Assembly: GCF_049943125.1 (NCBI RefSeq)
Contig: NZ_CP188040.1
Location: forward strand, 3,286,001-3,350,000
From: JAEXZL01 sp049943125
Lineage (GTDB): Bacteria > Bacillota > Clostridia > Clostridiales > Clostridiaceae
Length of the DNA: 64,000 nt
Reading direction: 5' to 3'
Below are positions 43,575 to 52,443 of the stretch, in pieces. Position numbers and translations under genes: made by a program. The stretch's first letter is position 1, and each line of letters starts with the position of its first letter. The notes under the pieces are model-generated. The model saw only the letters and a list, made by a program, of their open reading frames with translations. It was not told the origin of the DNA and made no database searches.

Positions 43575-44333
43575 ATGATAAGAGGATTATACACAGCTGT
43601 TTCAGGGCTTATAACCCAACAGTCTAAACAGGAAGTAGTTACAAATAACATTGCAAATGTAAATACTATTGGCTTTAAAAGTGATAAGATTGTTGCTGAA
43701 AGCTTTAAAGAGGTACTGATTCAAAATTATGATGGATCATCCAGGGGTGGGAAGAGACAGGAGTTAGGTGGATTATCTCTTGGTAGCAGAATAGATGAAA
43801 CCATAACCTCCTTTACACAAGGTACAATCGAAGATACAGATAATGAAAGAGATTTTGCCATAATCGGTAGAGGATTCTTTACAGTGGAGAGAGATGGAAA
43901 TCGTTTCTTTTCAAGAGATGGAAGCTTTAATGTTGATAATCAAGGGTTTTTGGTTAGTTCTACTGGAGATAGGGTTTTAGGAGTTAATTCTTCTAGCAAT
44001 GAAATAACGCCCATATATGTTGGTAATAGTAATATAACCCTAAGTAATAATAATATCTATATAGACAATAATTTATCCTATAGCTTTTTTACTGTTGATT
44101 TTGATAGCTATGATAACTTGGAAAAGATAGGAGATAACCTGTATAGTGGAGACGGTAGCTTTAGGGCAAATTGTGAGGTGAAGCAAAATGCATTAGAGAA
44201 ATCTAATGTGAATGTCGTTAATGAGATGCTAGAGATGATGACTGTAATGAGAAATTTTGAGAGTAATCAAAAGGTAGTGCAGATAATTGATGAAACCTTA
44301 AGCAAGGCTGCCAATGAAGTAGGACGAATATAA
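43575..44333 (+). CDS. flgF: Flagellar rod protein FlgF (FlhO-like)
   Basis: The 252-residue protein has the rod signature MIRGLYTAVSGLITQQSKQEVVTNNIANVNTIGFKSD, RDFAIIGRGFFTVERDGNRFFSRDGSFNVDNQGFLV and C-terminus SNVNVVNEMLEMMTVMRNFESNQKVVQIIDETLSKAANEVGRI. Two such proteins follow each other; this one has the more FlgF-like start and the FlhO-type position. ATG 43575 follows AAAAGGGGG. Confidence 0.9.
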   Translation: MIRGLYTAVSGLITQQSKQEVVTNNIANVNTIGFKSDKIVAESFKEVLIQNYDGSSRGGKRQELGGLSLGSRIDETITSFTQGTIEDTDNERDFAIIGRGFFTVERDGNRFFSRDGSFNVDNQGFLVSSTGDRVLGVNSSSNEITPIYVGNSNITLSNNNIYIDNNLSYSFFTVDFDSYDNLEKIGDNLYSGDGSFRANCEVKQNALEKSNVNVVNEMLEMMTVMRNFESNQKVVQIIDETLSKAANEVGRI

Positions 44334-44357
44334 TTATCATTAAAAGGAGGATTACCT

Positions 44358-45125
44358 TTGAGAATTTTTTGGAACGGGAAAACTGCAATGAATGCTAATC
44401 AAGAAAAGCTTGATGTTATTTCTAATAATTTGGCTAATGTAAATACCACTGGTTATAAAAAGCTTGATGTAAATTTTACTGACCTTATGAGTGAAACCTA
44501 TAATAAGCTTGGTTATCCTACTAATTCAGAAAAGGCTTTTACAGGTACTGGTGTAAAAACAACTGAAGCACTGAGGACTTTTACACAGGGAAGTCTAACG
44601 GAAACCTCTTTAAGGACAGATTTAGCAATAGATGGATCAGGATTCTTCAGGATGGAAAAGCCTGATGGAACCATTGCTTATACCAGAAGTGGAAGCTTAA
44701 ATTTAGATGGATATGGTAGACTTACCGATGGACGAGGTAATTTATTGTTTCTATCCTTTAAGGAAGGCTATGGTTATGACAATGTACAATTTACTTCTGA
44801 CAATTTAACTGTAAATAAAAATGGTGAAATAGCTATTAAAAGAGGAGAAGAATATCAGATAGTGGCTACTATACCTCTTTACACTCCTGTGGGAGATAGT
44901 GCACTTTATTCTGTAGGTGAAAGCTTATATCAAATGCAGGAAGGATCCCAAATGGTCATGGGGGGAGATGGAGATATCCTTCAAGGGTATATTGAAAATT
45001 CAAACGTTGATATGGGTGAAGAATTCACCGATATGATAATAACACAAAGAGCTTATCAATTTGGGGCAAAGATTGTAGAAACTGCCGATGAAATGTGGGC
45101 TATGATAAATGATTTAAGAAGATAG
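44358..45125 (+). CDS. flgG: Flagellar distal rod protein FlgG (FlhP-like)
   Basis: The 255-residue protein has NANQEKLDVISNNLANVNTTGYKKLDVNFTDLM, DLAIDGSGFFRMEKPDGTIAYTRSGSLNLDGYGRL and the FlgG C-terminus GYIENSNVDMGEEFTDMIITQRAYQFGAKIVETADEMWAMINDLRR. The start is TTG 44358 with the strong site AAAGGAGG 8 bases upstream. It is the last recognisable flagellar gene of the operon. No terminator is seen in the 75 bases after it. Confidence 0.92.
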   Translation: MRIFWNGKTAMNANQEKLDVISNNLANVNTTGYKKLDVNFTDLMSETYNKLGYPTNSEKAFTGTGVKTTEALRTFTQGSLTETSLRTDLAIDGSGFFRMEKPDGTIAYTRSGSLNLDGYGRLTDGRGNLLFLSFKEGYGYDNVQFTSDNLTVNKNGEIAIKRGEEYQIVATIPLYTPVGDSALYSVGESLYQMQEGSQMVMGGDGDILQGYIENSNVDMGEEFTDMIITQRAYQFGAKIVETADEMWAMINDLRR

Positions 45126-45200
45126 TGAATAGGTGAAAAAACTCGTATTATAATGTAGCTCCTTGAATATATATAAGTATAATCGGTAAGGAGTGAGAAT

Positions 45201-45956
45201 ATGGGAATAGGTTATACCTTAGGCTGCCTGCTCAGCATATTATTATGGTCATTAAAAAGAAGTGCTATCTTCAGTAAAATTGAAGAAGTAGGAGATAAAT
45301 ATAATAAAATAAGGGTATTAGTTTATTTATTTTATCTATTGTTACTTATAATGGGAGTATGGTTTTTTATAAATTTTAATAACGAGTGGACAAGTTTTCT
45401 TGTTGCTTTTATGGTTATTGATATTAGCAACAGCGAAAAAAATAACATAAATGCTTCAGAAATAAAATTTCATAAAACCATTGCGCTTAATTGTAAGGCT
45501 TTAGTCAGCGGTTTTATAGCCCCTCTTTTTTATATATTAGTACTTGGTAACTATATGGGCTTTATTTACTTTACACTTTTCAATATTGCTCTACAAGGTA
45601 ATTATAGAAAGCTCTCTTATATAGTAAATTTTTTAACCATTATTCCTGCTTTTATAGCTCAAGTAATACTTTACGTAATTGCACTTGTTCTAGGTTGCAA
45701 AACTATAGATTTCAAAGGAGATTATTTAGAAAATTCTTTTAGAAGGCCCTTTTTAAATTTAGAGGTAATTGCAGCATCAATAGAAAGCGTGAGCTTTTAT
45801 TATTACTTTCAGGAAGATGAAGATGGTTACATCAAGGCATATGGAAAAGAGAAGAATAGGATTTCTATAAAAAATATAGTTCACTATACAGGCATATTAT
45901 ATACAGCTTCCTTTGTGAGTTATATTGCATTCATGGTAATTTGTTTAAGCAAATAA
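45201..45956 (+). CDS. Membrane protein with distant CbiB/CobD-like pattern
   Basis: The 251-residue protein has about five hydrophobic segments. The stretch KTIALNCKALVSGFIAPLFYILVLGNYMGFIYFTLFNIALQGNYRKLSYIVNFLTIIPAFIAQVILYVIAL resembles the central part of the cobalamin-biosynthesis protein CbiB/CobD (NxxxxVxGxxAPLFY...G..Y...N...RY...R..D..N..P), but several conserved charged residues of that family are missing, and no cobalamin genes are near. NSFRRPFLNLEVIAASIESV matches the expected later region. Function is therefore unknown, with a decayed or repurposed CbiB relative as the best guess. ATG 45201 has AAGGAGTGAG in front. Confidence 0.6.
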   Translation: MGIGYTLGCLLSILLWSLKRSAIFSKIEEVGDKYNKIRVLVYLFYLLLLIMGVWFFINFNNEWTSFLVAFMVIDISNSEKNNINASEIKFHKTIALNCKALVSGFIAPLFYILVLGNYMGFIYFTLFNIALQGNYRKLSYIVNFLTIIPAFIAQVILYVIALVLGCKTIDFKGDYLENSFRRPFLNLEVIAASIESVSFYYYFQEDEDGYIKAYGKEKNRISIKNIVHYTGILYTASFVSYIAFMVICLSK

Positions 45957-45960
45957 AAAG

Positions 45961-46056
45961 AGACAGGGCTTATCATTAAAATGCTCCTTCTATTTACTGA
46001 AGATTATATCTTAATGCTCAGTAATAATATGAAGAGATTAATTAATGGGCTCTGTC
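45961..46056. terminator. Possible convergent terminator region
   Basis: The gap between the convergent CbiB-like and pyrophosphatase genes holds an imperfect outer inverted repeat (AGACAGGGC at 45961 with GCTCTGTCT near 46050) and an inner 7-bp stem TTACTGA / TCAGTAA (45994-46000 with 46018-46024). It could end transcription from both sides. Loops are long and T runs short, so this is uncertain. Confidence 0.35.
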
Positions 46057-46064
46057 TTGTTTAT

Positions 46065-47714
46065 TTAGTTCTTTTTATGTAATGTTATCTCAGCCGTAAG
46101 GGGAGGTATTATTTGTTTCTTTCTTGAAACGACTCCTGGTAGATAAGAAGAATTATCCTTAATGGTTACGCCAAAGGCTTTTTCGATAACATCTTTTTTG
46201 GAACCGACAGCATATATCTGTGAGCCTTTATTGAGTATATCTGTAAGCATTAATAATACAACCTTTAAGCCAGCATCCTTACTTTTTTTCTCCATATAAT
46301 TTAGCATATCGTCCTTAATTGGCATAAAGCCCTCTCTATCCATGGTATAAACCTGTGCTACACCGATTTTTACATCTTCAATAGTGAAGGTCTTAAAATC
46401 TTGATGGAAAATTTCTTCTATGGTCTTTCCCTTCAGTGAGGTACCTGCCTTAAACATTTCCTGAGCAAATTCATCACTATCGATATGAGCTATATCACAT
46501 AATCTTTTTAAGATCATAGCATCCTTTGGAGTGGTAGTTGGTGACTTTAACAAAAGAGTATCAGAGATTATAGCTGCTGCTAATAAGCCTGCTGCCTGCT
46601 TTGATGGTCTTATTCCATTTTCAAAAAAGCATGAAGCTACAATGGTGGAGGTACTTCCTACGGGCTCATTTCTAAAGTATATAGGTGTAAGAGTTTGAAT
46701 ATCAGCCACTCTATGATGATCTATTATCTCTATTATTTCTGCATCTTCAAGACCATGAACTGATTGACTTCTTTCATTATGATCTACCTGAATAACCTTC
46801 TTTTTATGATTAGAAATAAGATGATATCTAGATATCATTCCAATGACCTTGTTGCTTTCATCTAGGACAGGATAGCTTCTATACCTGGTTTGAATCATGA
46901 TATCTTTAATATCCTCAACTAGCTCCTCTACAGAAAAGGCAATGAGATTACCTTTTGCCATCACATGCTTTACTGGAATACTCTGAACGATGAGCCTTGA
47001 GGCTGTAAAGGTGTCATGAGGAGTAGAAATTATTGTTACTCCATTAGCCTCAGCCTTCTCCTTGAGCTCAGGACTTATTTCATGGGAAAAGGCTAATATC
47101 ATCAAAGAGATTTTTTTGTCAATAAGAAGGCTTTGTGCTTCATCTCTATCTCCAACAATTACTATATCTCCCATTTCTACAACGTCCTTAAGCTTAGATG
47201 GCTCCATATCAGCTACTAAAATCTTTCCTCTAAAATCAGGGGGGGTATTGCATTCAGTTATAAGGACGCCTGATAAGGTATCTAGTATATTATCGATAGA
47301 AGCGTTGCTTTTAGATAAGATAGTGTTATCCCAAATATCCATAAAATTTGTTGTTAAACTAGATACTGATAAAATTCCAATTAAATAATCATTATCATCT
47401 ACCACAGGAAGTGACTTGAGATTATTGCTTTTCATAATATTCCAAGCCATTTTTAAAGAAATGTCAGGAGCAATCGGGTGGATTTTATCAATGTTTAAAT
47501 CACCCACCTGCAGCTTAACCGTTTCTAATAAAGGAGGCTTTGGAACACCGAAATAATCTAATATAAACTGAGTTTCTCTATTAGGCTCACCCAGTCTAAC
47601 AGCTTGCGCCTTTATGGAACCTGTCTTGTTTTTAAATTCTGCATAACCAATTGCTGCACATATGGAATCAGAATCTGGGTTTCTATGACCAGTGACATAT
47701 ATAAGATCCTTCAA
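46065..47714 (-). CDS. Manganese-dependent inorganic pyrophosphatase with CBS and DRTGG domains
   Basis: The 549-residue family II pyrophosphatase hydrolyses PPi and is regulated by adenine nucleotides. The DHH domain starts with GHRNPDSDS (9-17) and is interrupted by a CBS domain (about 75-125), a DRTGG domain (about 160-245) and a second CBS domain (about 250-302); it resumes with VDHNE (310-314) and the DHH motif IIDHHR (331-335), followed by the DHHA2 domain. This layout is known from Clostridium and Moorella-type enzymes, which are inhibited by AMP/ADP and activated by Ap4A-type ligands. Start is TTG 47714 behind AAGGAGG; an ATG three bases after the site opens a frame of only three codons. 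Confidence 0.94.
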   Translation of the reverse strand: MKDLIYVTGHRNPDSDSICAAIGYAEFKNKTGSIKAQAVRLGEPNRETQFILDYFGVPKPPLLETVKLQVGDLNIDKIHPIAPDISLKMAWNIMKSNNLKSLPVVDDNDYLIGILSVSSLTTNFMDIWDNTILSKSNASIDNILDTLSGVLITECNTPPDFRGKILVADMEPSKLKDVVEMGDIVIVGDRDEAQSLLIDKKISLMILAFSHEISPELKEKAEANGVTIISTPHDTFTASRLIVQSIPVKHVMAKGNLIAFSVEELVEDIKDIMIQTRYRSYPVLDESNKVIGMISRYHLISNHKKKVIQVDHNERSQSVHGLEDAEIIEIIDHHRVADIQTLTPIYFRNEPVGSTSTIVASCFFENGIRPSKQAAGLLAAAIISDTLLLKSPTTTPKDAMILKRLCDIAHIDSDEFAQEMFKAGTSLKGKTIEEIFHQDFKTFTIEDVKIGVAQVYTMDREGFMPIKDDMLNYMEKKSKDAGLKVVLLMLTDILNKGSQIYAVGSKKDVIEKAFGVTIKDNSSYLPGVVSRKKQIIPPLTAEITLHKKN

Positions 47715-47809
47715 ATTAACATCCTCCTTCGAAATTATTTTAAAATTTACATATCTGCAACTATTATTTTACTTCCTAAATGATAAATTGTCACCTATAT
47801 ATTATGGAA

Positions 47810-47837
47810 ATTATAAAAGGTGTATAAATTATGACAA
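47810..47837 (-). promoter_or_regulatory. Promoter of the pyrophosphatase gene
   Basis: Read on the - strand, TTGTCA (47837-47832), 16 bases, TATAAT (47815-47810) form a strong sigma-A promoter directed at the pyrophosphatase gene, with a leader of about 90 bases. Confidence 0.65.
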
Positions 47838-47855
47838 TATCTCGGTATACCAGTA

Positions 47856-47865
47856 CAGTGCACTG
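47856..47865. promoter_or_regulatory. Palindrome CAGTGCACTG in the divergent intergenic region
   Basis: A perfect 10-bp palindrome lies between the divergent pyrophosphatase and P-type ATPase genes. On the + strand it overlaps a weak promoter-like pair ATGACA (47831) and TACAGT (47854) with 17-base spacing. It could be a protein-binding site, but a 10-bp palindrome can occur by chance. Confidence 0.3.
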
Positions 47866-47923
47866 CATAATATTACTTATATATTAATATAGATATTTAT
47901 ATGATTAGAAGGGAGTGTACTAG

Positions 47924-50473
47924 TTGATACAGGAGAAGGAACTTCATAGAGGATTAAGCAGTGAGGAAGCAATGAAAAGGCTCTCAGCCTATGGAAGTAA
48001 TAGCATAATTGAAAAGAAAAAAATATCACCTATATTTATTTTATTGGCTCAATTCAACGATTTTATAATTTGGGTATTATTAGCAGCTACAATAGTATCT
48101 GGACTCATGAGAGAGATGTCCGATGCAATTACTATACTAATAATTGTTTTTATAAATGCTGTTTTAGGCTTTATACAAGAATATAGGACAGAAAAGTCCT
48201 TAGAGGCATTAAAGAGTCTGGCAGCTCCTACCTGCAAGGTTATAAGAGATGGTAAAGTGAGAGTGGTAAATGCAGAAGAGATCACTATAGGTGATATAGT
48301 GCTTCTGGAAGCAGGAGATAGAATTCCTGCTGATGGTGTACTCATTGAGTGTAGTGGTGTGTTAGTGGATGAATCTCTCCTTACAGGAGAATCCATGGGG
48401 GTAAGTAAATCTACTACGGGAAAAAATAATTATGTGTATATGGGTACAACTATTTTAAAGGGTAGGGGTAAGGTGAAAATAGCTCAGATAGGCATGAAAA
48501 CTGAGATGGGTAAGATAGCTGATATGCTTCAATCTATAGAAGAGGAAAAATCACCCATAAAAATAAAGCTCAATCATCTTGGAAAAATAATGGTAGTTAT
48601 ATGTCTTGTAATATGCGCTGCTGTGACGGCTTTAGGAATATTAAGGGGACAACCAGTCGGAGAGATGTTTCTGCTAGGAGTTAGTTTAGCGGTAGCAGCT
48701 ATACCAGAAGGGCTTCCTGCTATTGTTACCGTTTCATTAGCATTAGGTGTATCCAGGATGCTTAAGAGAAATGCCTTAATAAGAAAGCTTCCTGCAGTAG
48801 AAACCTTAGGCTGTACATCTGTTATTTGCAGTGATAAAACAGGAACCTTAACAGAAAATAAGATGTCTGTAATGGCGATATTTGTAGATGGGAAGATAGT
48901 TGATATTATAAAAGATAAAATACCAGAAGTTCCTGTAATGAAGAAGGCATGTTTATATTGCAGTGATTGTATTATAACCTTTGATGGTAAAGATATAAAT
49001 AAGCTTGTACAAGGGGATCCTACAGAGACTGCATTAATAAAAGCTTTTTATACCAGTGGTAGTGAGATGAAAGCTTATTTAGACAAAGCAATTAGAACCT
49101 TTGATCTTCCTTTTGATTCTAATAGAAAGCTTATGTCAGTAGTTATTAGAGAAGGGGGTAAGGAAACCTGCTATGTGAAAGGGGCTCCAGAAAAGCTCAT
49201 TGAAAGATGCTCCTTCATATTGGAAAATGGCCAAGTAGTACAGTTAACTAATTCAAAGAAGATGGAAATATTAAAAAATATAGAAACTATGTCTTCAAAG
49301 GCTCTAAGATGTATAAGTATAGCTTATAAGGAAAAAGGGATTAGCTATAATAATTTTTTGGAAAGTGAGCTTGTTTATGTAAGTACCTTAGGGATTATGG
49401 ATCCACCTAGGAAGGAAGTAAAGGAAGCTGTATTAAAATGCAGAATTGCAGGGATAAGACCTATAATGATTACAGGAGATCATAAAAACACAGCCTATGC
49501 TGTTGCAAAGGAGCTGGATATCTGTTACAAGCCAGAGGAGGTTATGACAGGAGAAGAGCTGGAGAAAATTGATGACAATGACCTTAAAAATGTAGTATCT
49601 AAAATAAGGGTTTTTGCAAGGGTTACTCCTAACCATAAGCTTAGAATTGTAAGGGCTTTTAAAAGCAACAATAATATAGTAGCCATGACAGGAGACGGTG
49701 TCAATGATGCTCCGGCAGTAAAGGAAGCGGATATTGGCGTATCTATGGGAATATCAGGTACCGATGTTACAAAAGAGGCATCATCTATGATACTCTTAGA
49801 TGATAACTTTAGCAGCATAGTTTCAGCTGTAGAGGAAGGTCGTGTCATTTACGATAATATAAGAAAGTTTATAAGATATCTTCTATCCTGCAATCTGGGT
49901 GAGGTTTTAACCATGTTTTTAGCCTCCTTGTTTTACTTAGAGAATCCTTTAAGCCCAATTCAGATTTTATTTGTTAACTTAGCTACAGATGGGTTACCAG
50001 CTATGGCTTTAAGTGTTGATCCGCCAGATATTGATGTTATGGGACAAAAGCCTAGAGAAAAGAAAGAAGGAATATTTGCAAGAGGGCTAAGCGAAAAGAT
50101 TGTGATTAGAGGGGTGCTTATAGGTACCTGTACCCTACTTTCTTTTATATATGGTAAATATTATGGCTATAGCTTAGATACCTGTCGTACAATGGCCTTA
50201 GGTACACTGGTTTTATCGCAATTATTTCATGTATTTGAATGTAGATCAGAGAGACATTCTATATTTGAGATTAAGATATTTACAAATCCTTATCTGCTAG
50301 GTGCTGTGGCTGTATCAGTGTTAATGCTCTTGGCTGTAATATATATAGACTTTTTTAATAATATATTTGAAACTACTACCTTAGGACTTGGTCAATGGCT
50401 CACTGTTATATTCTTCTCAGGGATTATAGGGATTATGAATAGCTTATATCTATTTTTTAAGACAAAAAAATAA
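47924..50473 (+). CDS. Calcium-type P-type ATPase
   Basis: The 849-residue pump is of the SERCA/PMCA-like type II group. The A-domain motif LTGES is at 153-157, PEGLPA (261-266) in TM4 supplies an ion-binding Glu, the phosphorylation site is Asp304 in CSDKTGTLT, with KGAPEK in the nucleotide domain, TGDGVNDAPA and, in TM6, NLATDGLPA. All catalytic motifs are intact, which contrasts with the defective homologue at 53719-56220. Ca2+ is the likeliest substrate by family; Mn2+ or Mg2+ cannot be excluded. Start is TTG 47924 behind AAGGGAG. Divergent from the pyrophosphatase; ends at a bidirectional terminator. Confidence 0.93.
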   Translation: MIQEKELHRGLSSEEAMKRLSAYGSNSIIEKKKISPIFILLAQFNDFIIWVLLAATIVSGLMREMSDAITILIIVFINAVLGFIQEYRTEKSLEALKSLAAPTCKVIRDGKVRVVNAEEITIGDIVLLEAGDRIPADGVLIECSGVLVDESLLTGESMGVSKSTTGKNNYVYMGTTILKGRGKVKIAQIGMKTEMGKIADMLQSIEEEKSPIKIKLNHLGKIMVVICLVICAAVTALGILRGQPVGEMFLLGVSLAVAAIPEGLPAIVTVSLALGVSRMLKRNALIRKLPAVETLGCTSVICSDKTGTLTENKMSVMAIFVDGKIVDIIKDKIPEVPVMKKACLYCSDCIITFDGKDINKLVQGDPTETALIKAFYTSGSEMKAYLDKAIRTFDLPFDSNRKLMSVVIREGGKETCYVKGAPEKLIERCSFILENGQVVQLTNSKKMEILKNIETMSSKALRCISIAYKEKGISYNNFLESELVYVSTLGIMDPPRKEVKEAVLKCRIAGIRPIMITGDHKNTAYAVAKELDICYKPEEVMTGEELEKIDDNDLKNVVSKIRVFARVTPNHKLRIVRAFKSNNNIVAMTGDGVNDAPAVKEADIGVSMGISGTDVTKEASSMILLDDNFSSIVSAVEEGRVIYDNIRKFIRYLLSCNLGEVLTMFLASLFYLENPLSPIQILFVNLATDGLPAMALSVDPPDIDVMGQKPREKKEGIFARGLSEKIVIRGVLIGTCTLLSFIYGKYYGYSLDTCRTMALGTLVLSQLFHVFECRSERHSIFEIKIFTNPYLLGAVAVSVLMLLAVIYIDFFNNIFETTTLGLGQWLTVIFFSGIIGIMNSLYLFFKTKK

Positions 50474-50480
50474 TCAAATA

Positions 50481-50518
50481 TATAAACCGTCATAGAATAT
50501 TATCTATGACGGTTTATA
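50481..50518. terminator. Bidirectional rho-independent terminator
   Basis: A perfect 16-bp stem TATAAACCGTCATAGA / TCTATGACGGTTTATA (50481-50496 with 50503-50518), loop ATATTA, lies between convergent genes. T-rich DNA follows on the + side (TATATTTTTAAAAATTTT) and A-rich DNA precedes it (ACAAAAAAATAATC), giving T runs in both directions. Confidence 0.85.
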
Positions 50519-50532
50519 TATTTTTAAAAATT

Positions 50533-50958
50533 TTATCTCATTTTTTGATTTCTCTGCATTTGTCTCTTGATTTGATTTTGCTGACCCTCTACTGGTACTA
50601 AATTCTTTTTAGTAGTTAGATTCATTATATTCATTATTTCAATAACTTCTCTACTCTCTTTTGCTTTTTTACTCTTTTTTCCTTTTAATCCCTGAACAAC
50701 AAGATAATTACCCTGATTAATACTCATAAAGGAAGGCTTCTTAAACCATTTATGTTTATTATAAACACATTTAGTAACATTCTTGCTTCTTTCCGGTTTG
50801 ATTAATAAAACAGCAGTAATTTTATGAAAAATCCAAAGTATTGTTTTTTCTTCAACCTTTACAGAAACAACATTTCCTTGAACCTGTGCCAGTCTATCAC
50901 CATATTTCTTTATATATGATTCCGTATAATATTTAGCTAGCTTATCTTTAAACCCCAT
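50533..50958 (-). CDS. Hypothetical small basic protein
   Basis: The 141-residue protein is lysine-rich and soluble, without a membrane segment. The first half is MGFKDKLAKYYTESYIKKYGDRLAQVQGNVV, then a beta-rich part (VSVKVEEKTILWIFHKITAVLLIKPERSKNVTKCVYNKHKWFKKPSFM), then a very basic tail (KGKKSKKAKESREVIEIM, QQNQIKRQMQRNQKMR). I do not recognise the family. A nucleic-acid-binding role is possible from charge alone. ATG at 50958 was chosen for the AAAGGAG site before it; an upstream in-frame start (51006) has none. Confidence 0.65.
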   Translation of the reverse strand: MGFKDKLAKYYTESYIKKYGDRLAQVQGNVVSVKVEEKTILWIFHKITAVLLIKPERSKNVTKCVYNKHKWFKKPSFMSINQGNYLVVQGLKGKKSKKAKESREVIEIMNIMNLTTKKNLVPVEGQQNQIKRQMQRNQKMR

Positions 50959-51032
50959 TTTAATACTCCTTTTCCTGTTATTTAAAATAATGCCAATGTG
51001 TAGCATATCCTTTAAGGTGGATAGCTAAAAGT

Positions 51033-51041
51033 ATTATATCA
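51033..51041 (-). promoter_or_regulatory. Extended -10 promoter of the small basic protein gene
   Basis: On the - strand TGATATAAT (51041-51033) is an extended -10 (TGnTATAAT) about 75 bases before the ATG. The -35 position (TTTCAT) is poor, as is common with extended -10 promoters. Pattern only. Confidence 0.45.
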
Positions 51042-51140
51042 TAATACAGAAATCTATGAAATACCTTCTTATAATAATAGACTTATTTCTTCTGATAGGG
51101 TAATATATCTTTAGATTACAAAAATGAGGGAGGTAAATCG

Positions 51141-51815
51141 ATGAATAAAGAAAAATTAGCAAAAATGATTGATCATACTCTTTTAAAAGCAGATGCCTTA
51201 GAAGAACAGGTTAAAGAACTATGTAGAGAGGCTAAAGAGTATAATTTTGCTTCCGTTTGTGTTAATCCAGGCTATGTTTCCTTGTGTGCAGAGGAGTTAA
51301 AAAATACTGATGTTAAGGTGTGTACAGTAATAGGCTTTCCTTTGGGAGCAACAACTACTGAGGTTAAAAGCTTCGAGACCAAGGATGCCATTGAAAAAGG
51401 CGCTCAAGAGGTAGATATGGTTATAAATATAGGGAAACTTAAGGATAAGGATTATCTATATGTGAAAAATGATATAGAAGAGGTTGTGAAGGCTGCTAAG
51501 GGAAAAGCTTTAACTAAGGTGATTATCGAGACTTGTCTTCTTACAAAGGAAGAGAAGATTAAAGCCTGTGAACTGGCTAAGGAAGCAGGAGCAGATTTCG
51601 TAAAGACTTCTACAGGCTTTTCCACTGGTGGAGCAACTCTTGAAGATATAAAATTAATGAGAGAAACAGTAGGACCTGACCTTGGTGTAAAGGCATCTGG
51701 GGGAGTAAGATCCTATCAGGACGCTATAACCATGATAGAAGGAGGAGCTACCAGAATCGGTGCTTCAGCCTCCATTGCCATCTGTGAAGGATTAGAGAGC
51801 GAAGGAAGTTATTAA
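51141..51815 (+). CDS. deoC: Deoxyribose-phosphate aldolase DeoC
   Basis: DeoC splits 2-deoxyribose-5-phosphate into glyceraldehyde-3-phosphate and acetaldehyde in deoxynucleoside breakdown. The 224-residue protein has KMIDHTLLKADA at the start, FASVCVNPGYV, VIGFPLGATTTEVK, VDMVINIG, the Schiff-base lysine in DFVKTSTGF, and VKASGGVR with the second active lysine. It stands alone between a convergent gene and a long terminator; deoA, deoB and other deo genes are not next to it. Confidence 0.96.
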   Translation: MNKEKLAKMIDHTLLKADALEEQVKELCREAKEYNFASVCVNPGYVSLCAEELKNTDVKVCTVIGFPLGATTTEVKSFETKDAIEKGAQEVDMVINIGKLKDKDYLYVKNDIEEVVKAAKGKALTKVIIETCLLTKEEKIKACELAKEAGADFVKTSTGFSTGGATLEDIKLMRETVGPDLGVKASGGVRSYQDAITMIEGGATRIGASASIAICEGLESEGSY

Positions 51816-51830
51816 GAGTAAATTAAAATA

Positions 51831-51915
51831 AAACCATTCCTATATTATAAGCTTCTATTAAATAATAAGACCCTTTAATATGTAGAAAGCTTAAATTTAT
51901 AGGGGTGGTTTTTTT
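51831..51915 (+). terminator. Long stem-loop terminator after deoC
   Basis: AAACCA and CCTATA (51831-51844) pair with TATAGG and TGGTTT (51899-51911); an inner stem AAGCTTCTA / TAGAAAGCTT (51849-51857 with 51883-51892, one bulge) closes the rest. It runs into seven T. This covers most of the 279-bp gap before spoIIAA. Confidence 0.75.
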
Positions 51916-51986
51916 GTATTTATAAGAGTATTATAACGATTAAATACAAGAAAAGGAAAATATTGAGTAATATTTTACAGTTAGCA

Positions 51987-52015
51987 TTGACAAAAATTAT
52001 AAAATAAAATAATAT
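51987..52015 (+). promoter_or_regulatory. Candidate spoIIA promoter overlapping a 0A-like box
   Basis: TTGACA (51987-51992), 17 bases, TAATAT (52010-52015) fit a sigma-A promoter with a perfect -35. Read on the - strand the -35 region is TTTTGTCAAT, 9 of 10 to the Spo0A box TTTTGTCRAA. A sigma-H pattern (AGGAAAAT at 51954 with a GAAT -10) is not complete. Spo0A control is expected for spoIIA from Bacillus, where the promoter is sigma-H type. The exact assignment is inference. Confidence 0.45.
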
Positions 52016-52094
52016 ATATGGTAAAAGAAGGTAAAAATTCAATAATATAGTAGCTTGTCTATATTATTATGGAGGTGAACTCTTTAGAGGATAT

Positions 52095-52430
52095 ATGGTT
52101 ATTAACTTAAAAAAAGAAGGATTAAATTTAATTGCTGAATTAAGAGGAGAGCTTGATCATCATAGTGCTGAGGAGATAAGAAATAAAATTGATGATGCTA
52201 TAGAGAGAGATAAGATTCAAAATTTAATTATGAGCTTTGAAGGAGTTACTTTTATGGATTCCTCGGGTATTGGAGTAGTAATTGGTAGATATAAAAAGCT
52301 TTCCATAAGAGGTGGAAAGCTATTAGTTACAGATATTAACACAACTATAGGAAAGGTCTTTGAGCTTTCAGGTCTGTATAAGATTATTAAAGTATATGCA
52401 TCCATAGAGGAAGCGCTAAGAAGTGTTTAA
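52095..52430 (+). CDS. spoIIAA: Anti-anti-sigma factor SpoIIAA
   Basis: The 111-residue STAS-domain protein frees sigma-F in the forespore by binding SpoIIAB when unphosphorylated. The phospho-acceptor serine is in FMDSSGIGVVIGRYK (Ser56, the first Ser after Asp55). ATG 52095 is preceded by AGAGGA at 5 bases. An extra GGAGGTGA at 52071 is too far away and has no start codon of its own at normal distance. First gene of spoIIAA-spoIIAB-sigF. Confidence 0.96.
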   Translation: MVINLKKEGLNLIAELRGELDHHSAEEIRNKIDDAIERDKIQNLIMSFEGVTFMDSSGIGVVIGRYKKLSIRGGKLLVTDINTTIGKVFELSGLYKIIKVYASIEEALRSV

Positions 52431-52443
52431 TGGGGGAACAGTG

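Noticed and set aside
45126..45200. Promoter for the CbiB-like gene (TATAAT at 45149 and 45178)
   Set aside because: Both -10-like hexamers lack a reasonable -35 at 16-18 bases, so AT-richness is enough to explain them; read-through from flgG is equally possible.
52069..52110. Short leader frame (13 codons) overlapping the spoIIAA start
   Set aside because: Its ATG has no ribosome binding site; GGAGGTGA lies inside the frame, not before it. Too short to separate from chance.
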